From: Siniperca chuatsi
Lineage: Eukaryota; Chordata; Actinopteri; Centrarchiformes; Sinipercidae
DNA length: 64,000 nt
NCBI RefSeq assembly: GCF_020085105.1
Contig: NC_058055.1
Location: 4,487,322-4,551,321 of the forward strand
Direction: 5' to 3'
Shown here: piece by piece, positions 22,001-37,100 of the stretch
Position numbering within the stretch: position 1 is the first letter of the stretch
Layout of the letters: every line of letters starts with the position of its first letter
The notes under the pieces: generated by a model
Database searches by the model: none
Told to the model about the DNA's origin: nothing
What the model saw: the letters and a program-made list of their open reading frames with translations, nothing else
Made by a program: the position numbers and the translations under genes

Positions 22001-25000
22001 CAAGTTGGGAGAATAAATATGGTAAGTGTTGATTGAATTTCTGTCTTCGATATATTTTTTTTTATGACAGGTTCTTATGCATTAAGAGTGTGTGCTGTAG
22101 TTGTCAATGTATGTTTGTGTCTTTCAACATGATCACAATCCAAACTGTACTTACTTCTGAAAACAGAAAATCCCTATGACTACGGCGAGGGAGACCAGAT
22201 CTGAAGTGATCCAGATGAAGTCGTAAGCATTCTGGCTCTGCAAGACAAGAAATAAAGAAAAGTAGTTTCCAGTCAGCGCCAGCAGAGGTCACCATTTACA
22301 TGCATGTCTCCTGAAGCTAACACAAGGCCCTGACTAAGGCAAAAGCCTGCTGGACAGCTGCTTTTTAGTTCAGATCTGTGCTCTTGTCTCATCCTGTCTC
22401 AGACTCTTTCCCAGGGTCCTGTTGTTCTCTAACGCCACGCTGAGCTGAAGTCTGCCGCTGAGCTCCCTCATATTTCTCTGTGTCCTTGCCCTCGAGTCTT
22501 GCTGGGCCCTCGTCAGTCTCTGTCCTCTCTCCTGCTGTCCTCTCGTCTTGCTGCGTGACCTTGTCTGTGTCTGTGTGTGCGTGGTGTCAGATGAGAGACA
22601 GGGAGAGGAGGGCTGTTTACCATGAGCCAGATGGGGTAAGGCACCTTTCGGAGGACTTGGGGGGCATCAGAGGACACAGAAGGCACCCCGCTACACCACA
22701 GAATGGAGTAGAGCCAGGGCTCATTCACTGGGTAGACAGTCACACTCACATTATTGGCCAGATAATCCCTGGGGAAAGGAAAAATACATGTCACTGAAAA
22801 ACAGGTCCTCTCCCTTTCACTCTTTTTACTCTCTTGTCACAGCACTCTGCACTTACATGATCATTCTGCGATCGCAGGAAAATACTGTCCCCTTTAAATG
22901 TTTTATGTATCAGAAATGCATGCACTGTGAAACATGAAACCTACAGTTTTTTTATCTAAAGATGCTATAAACTGTGAGTGTGTCCCTGATGAAGGCAAAG
23001 TATGTGTTTAAAGGATCATAACAGTGTAATTTTGAGACTATCCCTGTCTTCGTGCGAATACAAGTACACTGTGTGTGCATTTTAACATATGCAATAAAGG
23101 CCCCAAAAACATCAGCTTCTTACTGTGAGTGATGGGGTCCTACATGAACACACACTTTTCTGCCGAAGTTAGAACAGGTTTGGTTATTCACAGGAGAGAG
23201 TTTCAGTGTTTTTTTGTCTGTGCTCGTCTCCCTGGGAAGTACTGTGGCTGGGGCTCACTGGGGAAAAGGGGATGTTATGTCCATGCAGTTGTGGGGTTGT
23301 TTGCTAATGTTTGTAGCAAGCAAATTTGATCAAAGCACACCCACACCGTCCTGATGAAGTGGACCAGCTGAGTTTTTGACTGTTAATAAATAATAACTTT
23401 TTAAATGAGCTGGAAACATTGGAGGAGGTCCCCTTTAATATGAAATTGTTGCTCTATTTGTTTACCTCCTTATGTTTTCCACGTCCACTCAGCCAGCTTC
23501 AGATCAAGTCAATGTGCCGCAGCCAAGAAAACATGTTACTTACACGGGAACACGGCCGACATTTGATATCAATCCAGAAATATGAAGGAGTTAAACTTAA
23601 ATTAGCTAAAAAGTAAATATTAAGTCAAAATCGTACCAGAATGGTCCTTTACTTGTTCTTTTGAAGTATTTTTTTCAGATAGTGCTTGAAGCAGCAAACA
23701 AAACTCCGCCCTCCTCCTTGTTGCCTAGCAGGAGATGATTGCTCTTACTGTATGTCTTCGTGGCTGGCCTTGCTGTAGTGGAGGGTCAGGCTCGTTATTC
23801 CCCTCTGCCTCATCTCTTTCACTGACAGCTTCTCATTCGCGGTCTGCTGAAGCCCTCGCACCCTCCCCCTGTCCGTGTCGGGGGTCCACGTCACCTGGCA
23901 CAAACACATATGACATGGAAAGACCCTGATCAGACAGAATGTAGTATGTGCTTCATATCCAGAGATGTAACATTTTTATAGTGAAAAGGTGCTATTTGTA
24001 GAATTTAAATATGAATATGATGTTGGCAAATAAATTGTGATACCTTGGTATACAGTAATTACAGTTTTTCCACAGTATTCTCCATAGTAACACACTATGT
24101 AAAAATCAGTATACAGTAGGACAATACCAGCTGTCAGTCTCAGTGACAGTTGTTTATGTACTTGTGATTTGCTGGGGTCACAGCACTACAAGCAGCACCT
24201 TTAATAACCAATCAAAGGATTTTTATGGAGGGACCTACAGTCCTCACCCTCTTCTGGGAAATCCCTGCTTTCTGCACAGCCCACAGCGTGTCCATGAACC
24301 AGTTCCGGTAGCGCGGGTGCTCTGGTGGAGGCTTGCGGATGTTGAGCAGCGCAGAGCTGTTGGCCCTGGCCACCAGGCGCAGCATTTCCACCAGACTGCA
24401 AACCGTCTGGTTGCCTATTCTGCTCCGGTCCCTCGCTGTCAGAGTCTCCACTGTCCAGTAGGGGTCACTCTGGAAGCAGCGGAAAGCAACTGAGAGGCAG
24501 ACACTGAGACGTACCATACACTATGTTTATCTGTAGAATGGTTAATACAAAATGAAGAACAACGTACATGCAGCTAGTTTGTGGATTGTCTTATCTTTTA
24601 GATGTTAGATTTAGACTTTTATGTTGTTTATATATTTTTTGTTTCTTATTGTCTTTGATTTCTTTTCAGTAGAATAGTGATTCAAAGCATCTGCGCACTT
24701 ATCTCCATTACAAACACCCAGTTTGTCCTCGAAGGATTTGGTCAAAGAGACCTTCAACTTCAAAATCACCACTGTTCCACTGCAATTATATTCCATAACC
24801 TCAAAATATATATCGATTATAGATTTCTTATAACATAGATAACATGTTTTACTGTTAAAACTGTAGGTATCACTACATTTTATAGTCACAGGTATTCCTT
24901 GCATCATATTCTAAATCCAATTTCACCACTATCCAGAAAGGTTGTGGCAGATATTGTCCTGCACAATACCTGCATAATTCCTCCAGGAATCCTTCAAAAC

Positions 25001-27146
25001 TGAAACATTTTATTTTCCTAAAGGTGTTTTTTTTTGTAGTAACAGAACATGGTGAATGATGTGGTGTAAGGGAAAAAGCATTTTATAGCTGTCATGGAAT
25101 CTGCATGAACATGAGTTGAGGTGAAGTGGACTTCAGTACCTCTAAAAACCACTGGCCTGCATTCAGAGAGCGAATCTCTGTCCAGTTGAAGAAAGAGGCA
25201 TCATCATACTGTCTGGCTGGGAAGACCTTACTAACATCTGTTGTTCGTCTCACAGTGCGGTCTCGCATAAGGAAGGGAACCCCGTCCACACTGGAAGGGA
25301 CAAAATGGTCAGAAAATGTTGTACTTTAGAACCTCAGCTACGATTTAGTATATACTTTGGTAAAAGGAACTATAATAATTATCTAGTATCAAAGAGCAAC
25401 GGTGGAATCACCTGACAGTGCGTCATTTAATGACAGAACACCAGGTCGTGTAAAGAAATCACACAATATTTTGCTGCATCTCTCTCATTAAATTCAAACG
25501 TTTCTACCAAACAACCTACAGTATGTGTCGGCTGTGGGATCTATATGTGGAACTTCAGAGCACGCTAAGTTCATTAAATATAAATAACCCAGGATTAAAA
25601 TGTTATTAATGTGTGATTAATAACCTGATAGTGACGTCTGCCTCCAGGGAGCTGGCTCCATGCTGCAGGGCTCTGTTGAAGGACACCATGGTGTTTTCTG
25701 GAGCCAGCTAGAGCAGAGGAGACAGACAGAAGGACCACTGTCAGCCACGGTGTGCAGGAGACATATCAAGGGGAAGTGATAGAATTATAAAAGAACATTC
25801 AAACTGAGAAGCATGACGTACTGAAAACACATTTGTGGGAAACGATGAAAAAAGAAACCTTAGGAGGTACAGTACGTAATTCTTAAATTCTATATGCCAA
25901 ATTAATTTACTTTTTCAGTAATTTATTTATTCAGGATTTAAACGTCTAACATTTTCAAAGAGAGAATTACCAATGGACAGCAATGCTGCCCTAGTCAGAC
26001 AAAATTATCTGCGCACTGTACTGATAGCTCCCGGCTATTTAAGTTAACAGAGCAAAGTTTTGATCTAACAGAGGTCTTCATCAGGCATTCTCAAATAACC
26101 ATCAGCCAAGTGTGCACAGAGCACACAGTGCAACTTTACTTACAAAATGTCATTTGTTTACTCATTCGCATTCCGGCAAAAAACTCAACAATAAAGATAT
26201 CATTACTTAACACAAAAAACCTCATGTACATGATGAAATGTCCTTGCGGCTTGGCTTACACAGGAAAAACGACTTCAGACCCGTGTTTCAGAGCATAGAA
26301 GTAGCATACGCACACCCCGTGAGCCCTGTGGCTGTACATTTTAATGTGTTCCAGGTTCAAACAAAATCCTTCTGAAAAGAGATGCATTCTATATCTTTTC
26401 CCTCAACACCCTCTCACCTAAGGGCTTGAACTTAGATTTGGATGAAGTATGATTAATAGATCCTATTTTTAATATGAATGTTTTGATTATCTCTTTCAAG
26501 AGTTAATATCTGTTGACCCCTGCCTTTTTTTATTCTCCTCCTTTTGTTTGTGTTGATTTTCCTGTTGTAGGTATCAATACACATTCAGGCCCATTGGTAG
26601 TTTGTACTTGCTTTTGTTGTTTAAACTATTTTGGGCAAATAATATATTACTGTTTTCTACTTTTTCTATGTATTTTTCTATTGAGTAATTTAAATGATAA
26701 TTGTTTCCTTTGGATGATTGTGATTCATGGGCAGAATACATCACAGTACAATTCCCAATAGGCAGGCAGAAAATACAAAAGAGCTCTGACGTCCAATGGA
26801 TTAATCTCCATATTGCTGATAATGCATGGTCTTTGACTAGTGTTTAATACTATTTCATCTTTATTCAATCATCTGTTTATAGCAGGAGGTGATCGTTCAG
26901 TGATTGTCTCCAAGTCTATAAAATCTCTGTCTATCACTGTAGGTATGTGCATATACTGTTTGTTTCCCAGCTGAGAGATGTGAGTATTGACTTTGTGGAA
27001 CATAATAATATCTGAGTAATTCAGATGGTACTGTGTTGAAGTTATTAGTCATAAAACAACGTACACAACATATTCATTTATCCAAAAGCTTTTGGTCTGT
27101 GACTTACTTAAAACCTCCACCTGGTTTTTGTGATTTGTTTATGTGT

Positions 27147-27183
<37 letters not shown>

Positions 27184-30100
27184 CTTTAGAGAGCAGGAAA
27201 ACACAGCTCTGAACATCACTGTACATTTGTTTATAGCTAGTCATCTGGAACAGTATTTGCTTGCCCAGCTGTGAAATGACAGTTCAGTGTGTTGTTGACT
27301 CTCGTGCTTACTGAGCCTGATAACAGCAGACTCACGTACTGTAGCTGTGCACCACTCTGCTGTGTAAAATATAGTGCAGAGGTATGCACACACTCAGTCT
27401 GCATAAAAGTTAAAAAAACATGGAAATATTTCAATCAATGATCAATTGATCCATCAGCATGGGATGTTGATGTAACAATTCTTAAGAAGAAAAATGATCA
27501 CAAAACATTAAAAACATGGACCATTTTTGCTATCTTTTTTTTTTTTTACACTTTTATCCAGAGTGTCAGCAGTTAATGAACATCTGACAGGTCTTGGCAG
27601 TGAAACGTTCTCCCCACAGAGCTTCACATCATCCATCTGAACAATTAACTAGATCAGACAGTGAGGTCTGGCAAAGCACCAACTCACCATAGGAGCTCCC
27701 CGTCGGCCAATGACGTCTGGTCGTGGTTTGAGGCCGTGGCGGTCCATGATGCAGGGGCAGTTGAATGTGAGCGGAACCAAATAGAGAGCCAGGAGGATGA
27801 AGATGTAGCTCACCAACACCATCACCTGGAAATCTAAGAGGGAGGAGTAAGGAGGTTTAAACAGTCACTTTATTCATCTTCAGCTCATCTCATCCCATCA
27901 TGACATGAAATGTTTAGCTTTGTCTGTGTTGGTTAGTAGAATTGGTAATCTGTTTGGAATACCAGAGTGTAGTGGCCTTCCTCAAAGGAGAAAATAATTC
28001 CCTAATGCCGGAAAATACAGACAATTAGAGGAAAGCAGTGAAAATCTATTTAACATGTGTAGTTTAACACCTATACTGTACCACACAGCACCTTCTTGCG
28101 GTTTCTCAAAATATTACATGATAGCACCTTGTCATGGAAACAGATGGAACTATAGCTTTACTCATGATACAGTCATAAAAATGATCTTCGTCAGTCCTTA
28201 TCACCCTGTATAAGCCAAAGAAATCAAAAGCAGAAATCTGCCCTTGTGATGACAGGGATCTTACAAATACAAAGAAATACAAGTCAACACTTACTGGATC
28301 TCTTTCTGCGGACCACATATCCAGCTACCAACCAGCTGATAGCTGTGACTGTTGCCAGAGCACCAATGTGCAGGAAAGGTGCTGTAGACTGGTAACAAAA
28401 CACAAATATAGAATAATTAGTGTTCCTTCTTAGTGTGAAATAGAGTAAATAAGATTTTGTCTGTCCCCAAACAATAATGTGTGTACACTATGGGTTGATA
28501 TTGTTGTTGGTAAAGTTAATTCACTTTCAGTAATTCAATAGCCATTTTAGACAGGAAGCCTTATCATTGCAAATATATTATGCAGCAGTTTTTCAACATT
28601 CAAGAGCTAAAATTTGGTTTACCTGCAATTAATATGTACAAGACGTCTGTTTGGAAAGGATTTAAATTACTGTAACAACCTGATTGATACCACTCTTATA
28701 TATGTCCATTAAATAAGCTGCATCCAGCAGCTGGTTACCTTAGCTTAGCATAGAGAGTGAAGGGGGGGGGCTAACCTGGCTCTGTATGATGGAAAAAAAA
28801 CTGCCTACCAGCACCATAAAAGCTCCCTAAATTGTGGTTTTCTTGGCTGAGCAGTGACTTAGCTTCTTTATGCTAAGCTAAGGTAACTGCTGGCTGTTGC
28901 TTCATATTTAATGGACATATACAAGAGTGGTATCAATCTTCTCATCTAACTTTCAGCAGAAAAATGTTTTTGTAGTTTGACAAAACATAGACAAGACTGA
29001 ATAGGAATTAACAATGATGAGAAAAAAACAGTGAAAAGCTTCACCTCCCAATAAAAACTAATACCATCCAAATTATTGAAGTGCTGAAATTTCTAGCTTC
29101 CAGAACTCTGCCATCACGTCCGGTCAATTCACTTGCAATGTATTACACCTCCCTTTAACTATTCTATACTGTATGTAATTTGATTCAAAAAGTAGAGAAC
29201 TACAGAGGTAAAAAAAGCTTATTGCACATCATGTCATTCTGACTCTAGACCAACCTGCAGTGATACGAGCAGGATGTCCCACTCATCTCCCCATATGTCA
29301 TCAACAGAGACGATACCAGAGATAGTGGTAAGCAGCGTAGCCAACACTCCAATCTGCAGAGACGAGACAGACAATGATGATTTCAAAAGAGTGTGTGGAG
29401 CAAATCCGTGGCAAAAATTTGAGATGTAAATCACAGCACCTTGTGAACCCAGTAGAGGTTCAGCTGCTGGCCCAAGGATATATGGAAAAGTGCTAAAATC
29501 TGAAGAAGAAGATTGAGTTATATCGTAACTGAGCAAAAAACAAGTTTGAAAAACAGGGGTTTAAAAAAGACTGTTACCATTAAGAATGTGATGTAGCTGA
29601 ATCCCACGGTGGTGGATGCGAGGATGGGGATCGTCTCATCCCTCCATTCTCCAGAGCGGTTGTATACTGACCTGGGGTGTGAACGGATAAGGTTTGACTG
29701 ATCTATGCTGATGGTAAGACTAATTCATTCATGTCAAAAAGGAGAACTTTGCCTTGACTATGCAGCCTGGTAACACCAAGAACCCACTATACTGTACAAT
29801 GGCATTGGTTCTCAATAGGGTAAAAAACAGGGTGCAATCACAGGGTAAGGTCAGCACCCTGCTGTTCACAATCTCATCTGGAACTAGTTCTATCCTTATT
29901 AAATGTGCTGGTCACAAACAGCTTTCATTTACAGTCACATAAGTGGGGATAACTGACTCACCAGTTGAACTCGTTGAAATCATTTTGAGCTACCAACCAG
30001 AAGTATGCCCAAAAGAGAAGCAGAAAGAAAGAGCTGCACAAGATGATGAACCATGTACACTCCCACTGTAAAGGAAAATACAAACAACAGTTTACTTTTT

Positions 30101-33100
30101 CAGATTTTACACTGTTTTACACATATACATACACAGAATATGAAGAGTTACCAGGAATTAAGGAACAATCAATATTGTTATATCAACAATGGATCAAATG
30201 ACTACATGTAATGTGAAAAGGGTTGGTCATAGTGACAAGCCCACTCTGCAGTACTCAGCTGTACGTCACTTCTCTCAGACTGGACGCACATCTCTCAGAC
30301 CACTGATTTGGTTTAACAGCCCACAACTTTACTACTTGATTCACTCTCTCCACGCTCATAGCGTAATTTCCAGCAGCAGCAGCAGGAAGCTGTTTTTATC
30401 AAGAAGGCTCTAGAATACTACTGTGCACTGCTTGACCAGCACCAAACAGCCAACAGACAAAGTTAGCGATTAGCTGGAGAACCAATGAGCTAGTGGAGCA
30501 TTTAGCTGTTTAAGAGCCAGATTGTCATGTCCTGCTCTGCTTCTTAGTTTTGGTTTTCCTTAGTTTTATGTTTTTCTATGTTTCCTGTTTTATTTTGTAT
30601 TTCTCCTCTCCTCCATGTGTCCTGTGGTTTTACTTTCTGTCTTTGTTTGCTTTTCCCACCAGTTTTGACTTTGACTGTTTACCTTGCCATGATTGGTTTC
30701 AATTGTGTCTCGTTGTCTCCCCTCATCTGAGAGTATTTAGTCCTTTATTCTGTGTCAGATTGTCATTGTCTCGGTGTCAAGCGTCCCAGCATTTGTTACC
30801 TGTGAGTTCTGTTGGATTGATTTTTTCTTTTCCTTGGACTTTGTACTTTGCCTGCTTCCTGTCGGATCTGGTTGCCTTGTTGGACTGATTCACTGGTTTT
30901 GACCACTGCCTGCAACCCATGTAAGCTTTTTCTAACCATTAAAATTACTGAACTGCACCTGCTCTGTCACTGTTGTCTGCATTTGGGTCCAAACCCTTGC
31001 TTCCCTCTGCTACCCTGCTTGACACTATCGCAACACCAGATATTTATTTATTTATTATTCGACTTACACTCCAGTTAGTCAGAAACATGACTTCAAATGA
31101 ATGATAATGTGTAATGAAATGTGTAAACAGGCAACTTTTTGCTAACACGTTACCATATCAACTTCATATCATATCTTCAACATATCAACATATGGCAATG
31201 TAGTGTTTACAAGTGTTTCTGCTGCCCCCAAATGGCAAACAATTTTTTTTTTATTAGTCGAGATTATTTATTAAATTTTTACAAGGGTAGAGAGTAACTT
31301 GGCTGACAAAAGCATATGTATAAGTGTTATTACTTAACCATGCTTTCTCATTACCAGGTTTTTAACCCTTTACTGTACAGTCTTTAGGCTTGTGGGTCAA
31401 AGGTATAGAGGAGAGCTTGTGCAGCAGTCAAGGACTATTCCCTTCAGTAGTTAACAGGATTAGGAGCTAATGCCATATGAGGGGGGGTGTAGAGTATGAT
31501 AGGCCAGTCAACAGATCCTGTTGAGCATTGATCAGCTTTGCACCAGCTCTCAGGCAAAGCTCTCGGCAAAGAGATGGCGAGGGCATGAATATGCATCATG
31601 GAATATCTTCTGACCTGATGTACCCAAATTCCATGGATGAACTAAGTCAGACCGCTTCCCAAAATGTGAGTTATATGATTGTACCCATCCTGGTTTCCAC
31701 TCTAAGTGGGCCTGCATTGGAGAGAAACATCTGAACACCACTGTAAAATAAATTCTAGTTCACAGTATTTCTGAAAAAGTCATCAGATTATAAAATTCCC
31801 TGATATACCCTCAGTTTCCCAGAGAAATTAACCAAATTCCAGATTTATTTTTTTATTTGAAATTTTTCTCTGTTTATCCATATGCCTTCTCCACAGATTG
31901 CTTGTTTGGCAGATTAGGATTTCATTTTTTGGCAGGGGGTCACAAGTGGGGTCAGAGAAAGGTTGTGACTAACAGGTCAAGTAATCCCTGGAAACTGAAA
32001 CTCTCCTTGGTGAAGAAAATGGCCATAAGGAGAAGGCTGCTCCTTAGTAACTACAGTCACAGTTCCCTTTAGCAAGTCATTCAATACTCAACTGCTCCAG
32101 TGGGGCTGTCTATTCTGCCTCCACCAGCAGGGACTACCTCTGAATAGAGGTGGGCAATATGGATTTTCTGTCACAGTAAATGCAATTCTATGTATATCAC
32201 AACAATATAGTTTGTGATTTTGTAAATTTCCCAGAAATTGAGAAACAAACTGATAACTTAAACTGATCATTTTCATCACACTGATGCAAAAATCCTCTAA
32301 ACCCAATAAAAGCTGTCCTGCACATTTATTTGCAACATTGCCTTCCATGGCTCAATGCAACCAGAGAAATTAAAGGGATACTTGCCTGAACCTCAGCTAT
32401 AATACAAGAAAAACACTATATAATCGAAGGGGATCTACAAAATGGTATATCTGTGCTCGAAGAACAAGGTCATGAGAAAAGATGTTTGAGGATCGTCATA
32501 CTGTCCACGCCTTCTACTAAACACATTTACATTATACATTTTCATTTCATCCATTCATCCAAAGTGTGGTAGTTACCTCCATATCACATTTTCCTACCTT
32601 TAGGCCACGCTCACTATGCAGTACAAGTCATTTTCAGGGCAGCTGTGTGAGATCTGACACTTGTCTCCTGAATGCTATATAGCCTTCAAAGGTCTCTCCA
32701 TCTCTCCAATTAGAACTGCCAACTTCTGACAGCGCTCATAAATCCTGATCTTTGTGCTGACTTCACCGTATGACGAACCTCTCCCTCTCTTTTTCCTCTG
32801 CTGATAAATACTGTACAGAATGGCCTTTATCAAACAAGGTCAGTATCCGCTGAACATGGACACTGATATGTTGCTGTACATTACACACCATGATTTGATT
32901 CCTCCTGCTGTTGATAAAGGAGAATAACGTGTAACCCCAATTGTACTACATACTATTTTTGGATTATTTTACTGATTCATTTACAGTGAAAACCGCTAAT
33001 AATTAAATATAAAAGTCAAAAGTCAATAAAAGACAACTGTAGGCCGGGAAATGTTTTGAAAGCCAAATGAGGATTTAAACAGTTGTAAATGTCCTCTTTG

Positions 33101-34068
33101 CAGTGAGCTTACAGGTCGCCAGGTGACAAACCAGTATTAGCAATGGGCAGAAGACCACATCACAGACTACATCGTTTTGGTTTGGTTTTAATCTATCCTA
33201 TAACAACCTACACAGAAAACACTTGTCCAGATATTCACCAGGAAAAACAAACATCAAACAAAGACACAAATTCAATCCAACATAAAACATGAACATGCAG
33301 AAACACAAAATACCAAATGAAACAAAATAAAACGTACAAAATTGAATAATGAAACATGATGAAAACACTAAAAATTCACATAACCACAAAGACTGCTGTG
33401 CCCCTGCTACAGTAGACCTAGGTAAAAGTTGTGACATGCAAAATTATTATAGTACGTACAGAATTACAAAGTGTACATTTGTACTAAAATAAGTATATTC
33501 ACCCATCTCTCCTCTTTCCTTAAAAGTTTTTAAACCTGTTTGAAAAAACTGTAATAGATTCCAAGTAAGCTGTTACAAAATTTAGCCCCCACACCTTGAA
33601 AGGATTTAGATCCAAAAGAGCCATATCTATTCATTTTGACTATGCCTGACTATAGACTTATGCTGGTCTCGAGTATGCTCAGCCCCCTGTAAATAGTCTG
33701 GCGCCTGGCTGTTTAGGCATTTCTACAAATGACCTGCTGCCAAATAACATGCTCTGTTGACAATGTTTAACCATTTTAGTGATTTAAAATTTGCTATACA
33801 GATACTTTTATTGTAATCGAAGATTTAACATATCATCTGGTACCAAATATCAAAAACCAAACAATAGCAGTAAGGTTTGCATCTTCATTTAGTAGACTAT
33901 CCCATATACAATATGTTAAAAACAAAAAGAAGTAGCTGAGGCCCTACCCTGATACACTCTTGTGTGTGTGTGTGTGTGTGTGTGTGTACTGCTCATTCTC
34001 TCAGTGACAACCAGTGGACAGTCAACCAGTGGACAGACAGTGGACATGGAAAACAAAATGGGCGTCAT

Positions 34069-34104
<36 letters not shown>

Positions 34105-37100
34105 CTAAAACAAAGTACGAAGTGCTTCACAACAAGAGAAATAAAATACCATAGAAAATGATGAAATATAAAGAAATAAAATACATAAAATACACAAAAG
34201 CAATCAAATAAACAGACAGCTCAGGGAAGATCAGGATATGCTTTCTGAAGAGACTTAAAAGAAGACACTGACTCAGACAACCTAATGGGTCTTTGGGCAA
34301 GTTGTTCCAGAGCCTCGGGGCCCTGATAGCAAAAGCTCTGTCCCCCTTAGTTTCCATCCTGGACTCAGGAACAGACAGGAGACCCTGCCCGAAGATCTCA
34401 AGCTACGCGAAGGTTCATAAAGGATTACAAGGTCTAAAATATAGTCTGGAGCCAGGCCACAAAGAGCCTTAAAAGTAATCAATAAGATCTTAAAATCAAT
34501 CCTAAAACAAACAGGGAGCCAGTGTAAAGAGGCTGAAACAGGTGTGATGTGGTCATACTTCTTGGTCCTGGTTAACAGCCGAGCAGCTGAGTTCTGTACA
34601 GTCTGCAGTCGTGTCAAAGTTTTTTGATTAAGACAAGTGAACAGGCTGTTACAATAATCGAGGCGTGAGGAGATAAAAGCATGCACAACAGCTTCTGCAT
34701 CAGTAAGATGTAGAGCTGAGGGGAACTGCAGAGTTGGCCGATAACTCTCTGAGGGGCTCGTCATTAAGAGTAACCTCATCACACTAAATGTCATTTGATC
34801 CAGTCTTAATATAAAAATATTGATTAATGCAGCTTGCTTTAAATGGTCATGCACACATACTGTATACACCCTCCATTTTCTTGGAGTAACTGTGTAATGT
34901 TATGGGCCACAATGCCATAGTGCACTTTCCACTACCCACACTGACTAAGTGAGAGCAGAGTACTGAAGATGTCTAAGCGAACATTTAGCCTGAAACCCAA
35001 AGAAGCACTAAGGGGGTGTAATCTGTCCTTACTAATAAAATCAGTTACACATCACTGTGTTGCAGTGTAAACAGACAGCATTTCAGTGTATGAATGCTAA
35101 CCTCTCTGCTTATGTGCTCGCACTGCTGTGTGTGACTACATGAAGCTTTGTAAATGGAGACAGCAGGAGGAAAGGGGCAGCTGTGTGCTTGTATTTTATC
35201 CTCTTGGTCAGCTCATCATCAGTGCCCGGCTCACACATTCATTAAATGGACTAATTTATGGCTGAGCCACTGGCTCTTTGTGATAAAGACACATCCAGCA
35301 GCAGTAGCTGAGGCTGCCCAGTGGGTATCCAGCACAGCTGGGCGTCTGGCTCTGCTTCACACATCCGAACACTGCACTGATTCTGTTACTTGCTTTGTAA
35401 GAATCGTTTTCCCCAGTTACTAGGGCCTGGTCTAGAAGTCACTTAGGAATTCAGTAAAAAAAAAAAAAATGGGATGACATCGACTTCTAATGGATTCGTT
35501 TTGGAAGCAACCTTTGTAATTTAAAAAGATTCCTACAATTCCTAAAATGAAGCTTAAATGAATGAAGCTACAAATTCATTAGAAATTTTACAAACACCTA
35601 AAAGATAAACAAATGTTAGGCTAGCATTTCATCAGTTTTTAGTGAAGTATAAAGAGTTTGATTTTGGTACTTAACCAAAACAAAACTCTTTGACACTGCC
35701 CAACATCTTTGTATTGTTAAGATGACAAACAGGATTTAAATCCAAAAGTAATTAAGTAAGTAAGTAAAGTAATTTATTTTCAATGCTAGCTGAGTTCCCA
35801 AGGTTTTTAAATGGTGAATTTTCTGAAGTATGTCTATGGCATGATGTACACTATAAGGCATCTAAAATATTTCCATTTGGGTTGTCGTGGTGTTCCAGGG
35901 GCTAAGACTGCAACATCTCAGGTTCAAAGACTATATACTATCCATTTAATCAAAAACTGTGCAAAAATACGTAATAAAAGAAAAAAAATATTATTTTTAA
36001 ACAATAAATGGTACCTAAGAAAAAAATTAACTCTAAACTCTCTTAGCATATCACTCCTGCTTCTTGTTCTTACCATTACAACCTATAAGATTGCAACTTA
36101 CATTTGCTACAGTCAGAGGGCTGATGACTGAGTGGTAAGCCATGTTCCAACTAAAACAGCACCAGCATTTAGCAGATGCACTGTAAATACTATGGCTGAA
36201 ACACGTATGATTACCATAATAACCATGGTTCTGATAAGCAGTTGAAAGATGACACTCAAGTTCAGCTTTTTTTTCTACTTTGTGTTATTCTGTGTAATGG
36301 CTGATTCACTTTAGGGCTAAAACACATTACTTAGTAACATGTTACAGTAATGTGATTTCTGTACCTTTTCAGTAACAAGAGTAATGGATCACAATTTCCG
36401 TAATTACATTACAGTTACTAATCACTTTGACGCTCCGTTACTTTGATGTTTGGGGGACGGCCTGTTAGCTGTCTTCCTGGGAGTTAGATGGCGGGTTAAT
36501 ATTAGCTTGGTCCTTGTGTTCAGTGGACAGACTGGTCTAGCAGCTTCTAGCTTGAGGTGAGGCGAGGTGGTTAGCCTCTTCCAACAGAGGTGAAATGCGA
36601 CTTCCCGAAATTCCAAAGTTGTCTTATTCACATGTTGTGTGTTCTTAGCTGGCTTGCTAACGTTAGCCATGGGTACGGCTCCATTCAGAGGTCACCTAGT
36701 TTTGTTGAGAGTTGGAGGGTGTGTGAAACGCGCAGCTGAGGTCGGGACTTCTGGAGAGCTGTGTGCAGTCACAGATGCTAAGCTAGCTGTTGATGGCCAG
36801 TAAATCCCTCCAAATTGTTGGGCTGCCTGTTTGTTAAATCCCAATGTCTCATTTTCTAATTCTACACGTATTAAATATAGAAGATGTGAGGTGTGGGTGT
36901 GGGGGATTTGAATGTAACACTTGACAATTTAAACATGTCCGACAAACACACTGTGTAACGGGACAATGTTCAACGATAAGGCTGGGTAACAAACCTCAGT
37001 CCTTGTTTCGGTACTGACTGAGATGTGTCCATAAAACCGGGTATCAAAAACTGTCAACTGGCATTGAATATCTGGTCAGATTCATAGATATTTCATTTAT

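Noticed and set aside
22480-22797. 105-aa plus-strand open frame
   Set aside because: Antisense shadow of gdpd5 exon 12 and a pyrimidine-rich intron.
30550-31078. Phe/Leu/Ser-rich open frames (112 and 76 aa)
   Set aside because: Produced by the T-rich retroposon 3'-region repeat.
34282-34869. 195-aa minus-strand open frame, the second longest in the window
   Set aside because: It is an L2-type LINE reverse-transcriptase C-terminus, not a host gene.
35870-35925. tRNA-like box (TGGTGTTCCAGGGG ... GGTTCAAAG)
   Set aside because: No cloverleaf could be folded. At best a weak SINE head, so not listed.
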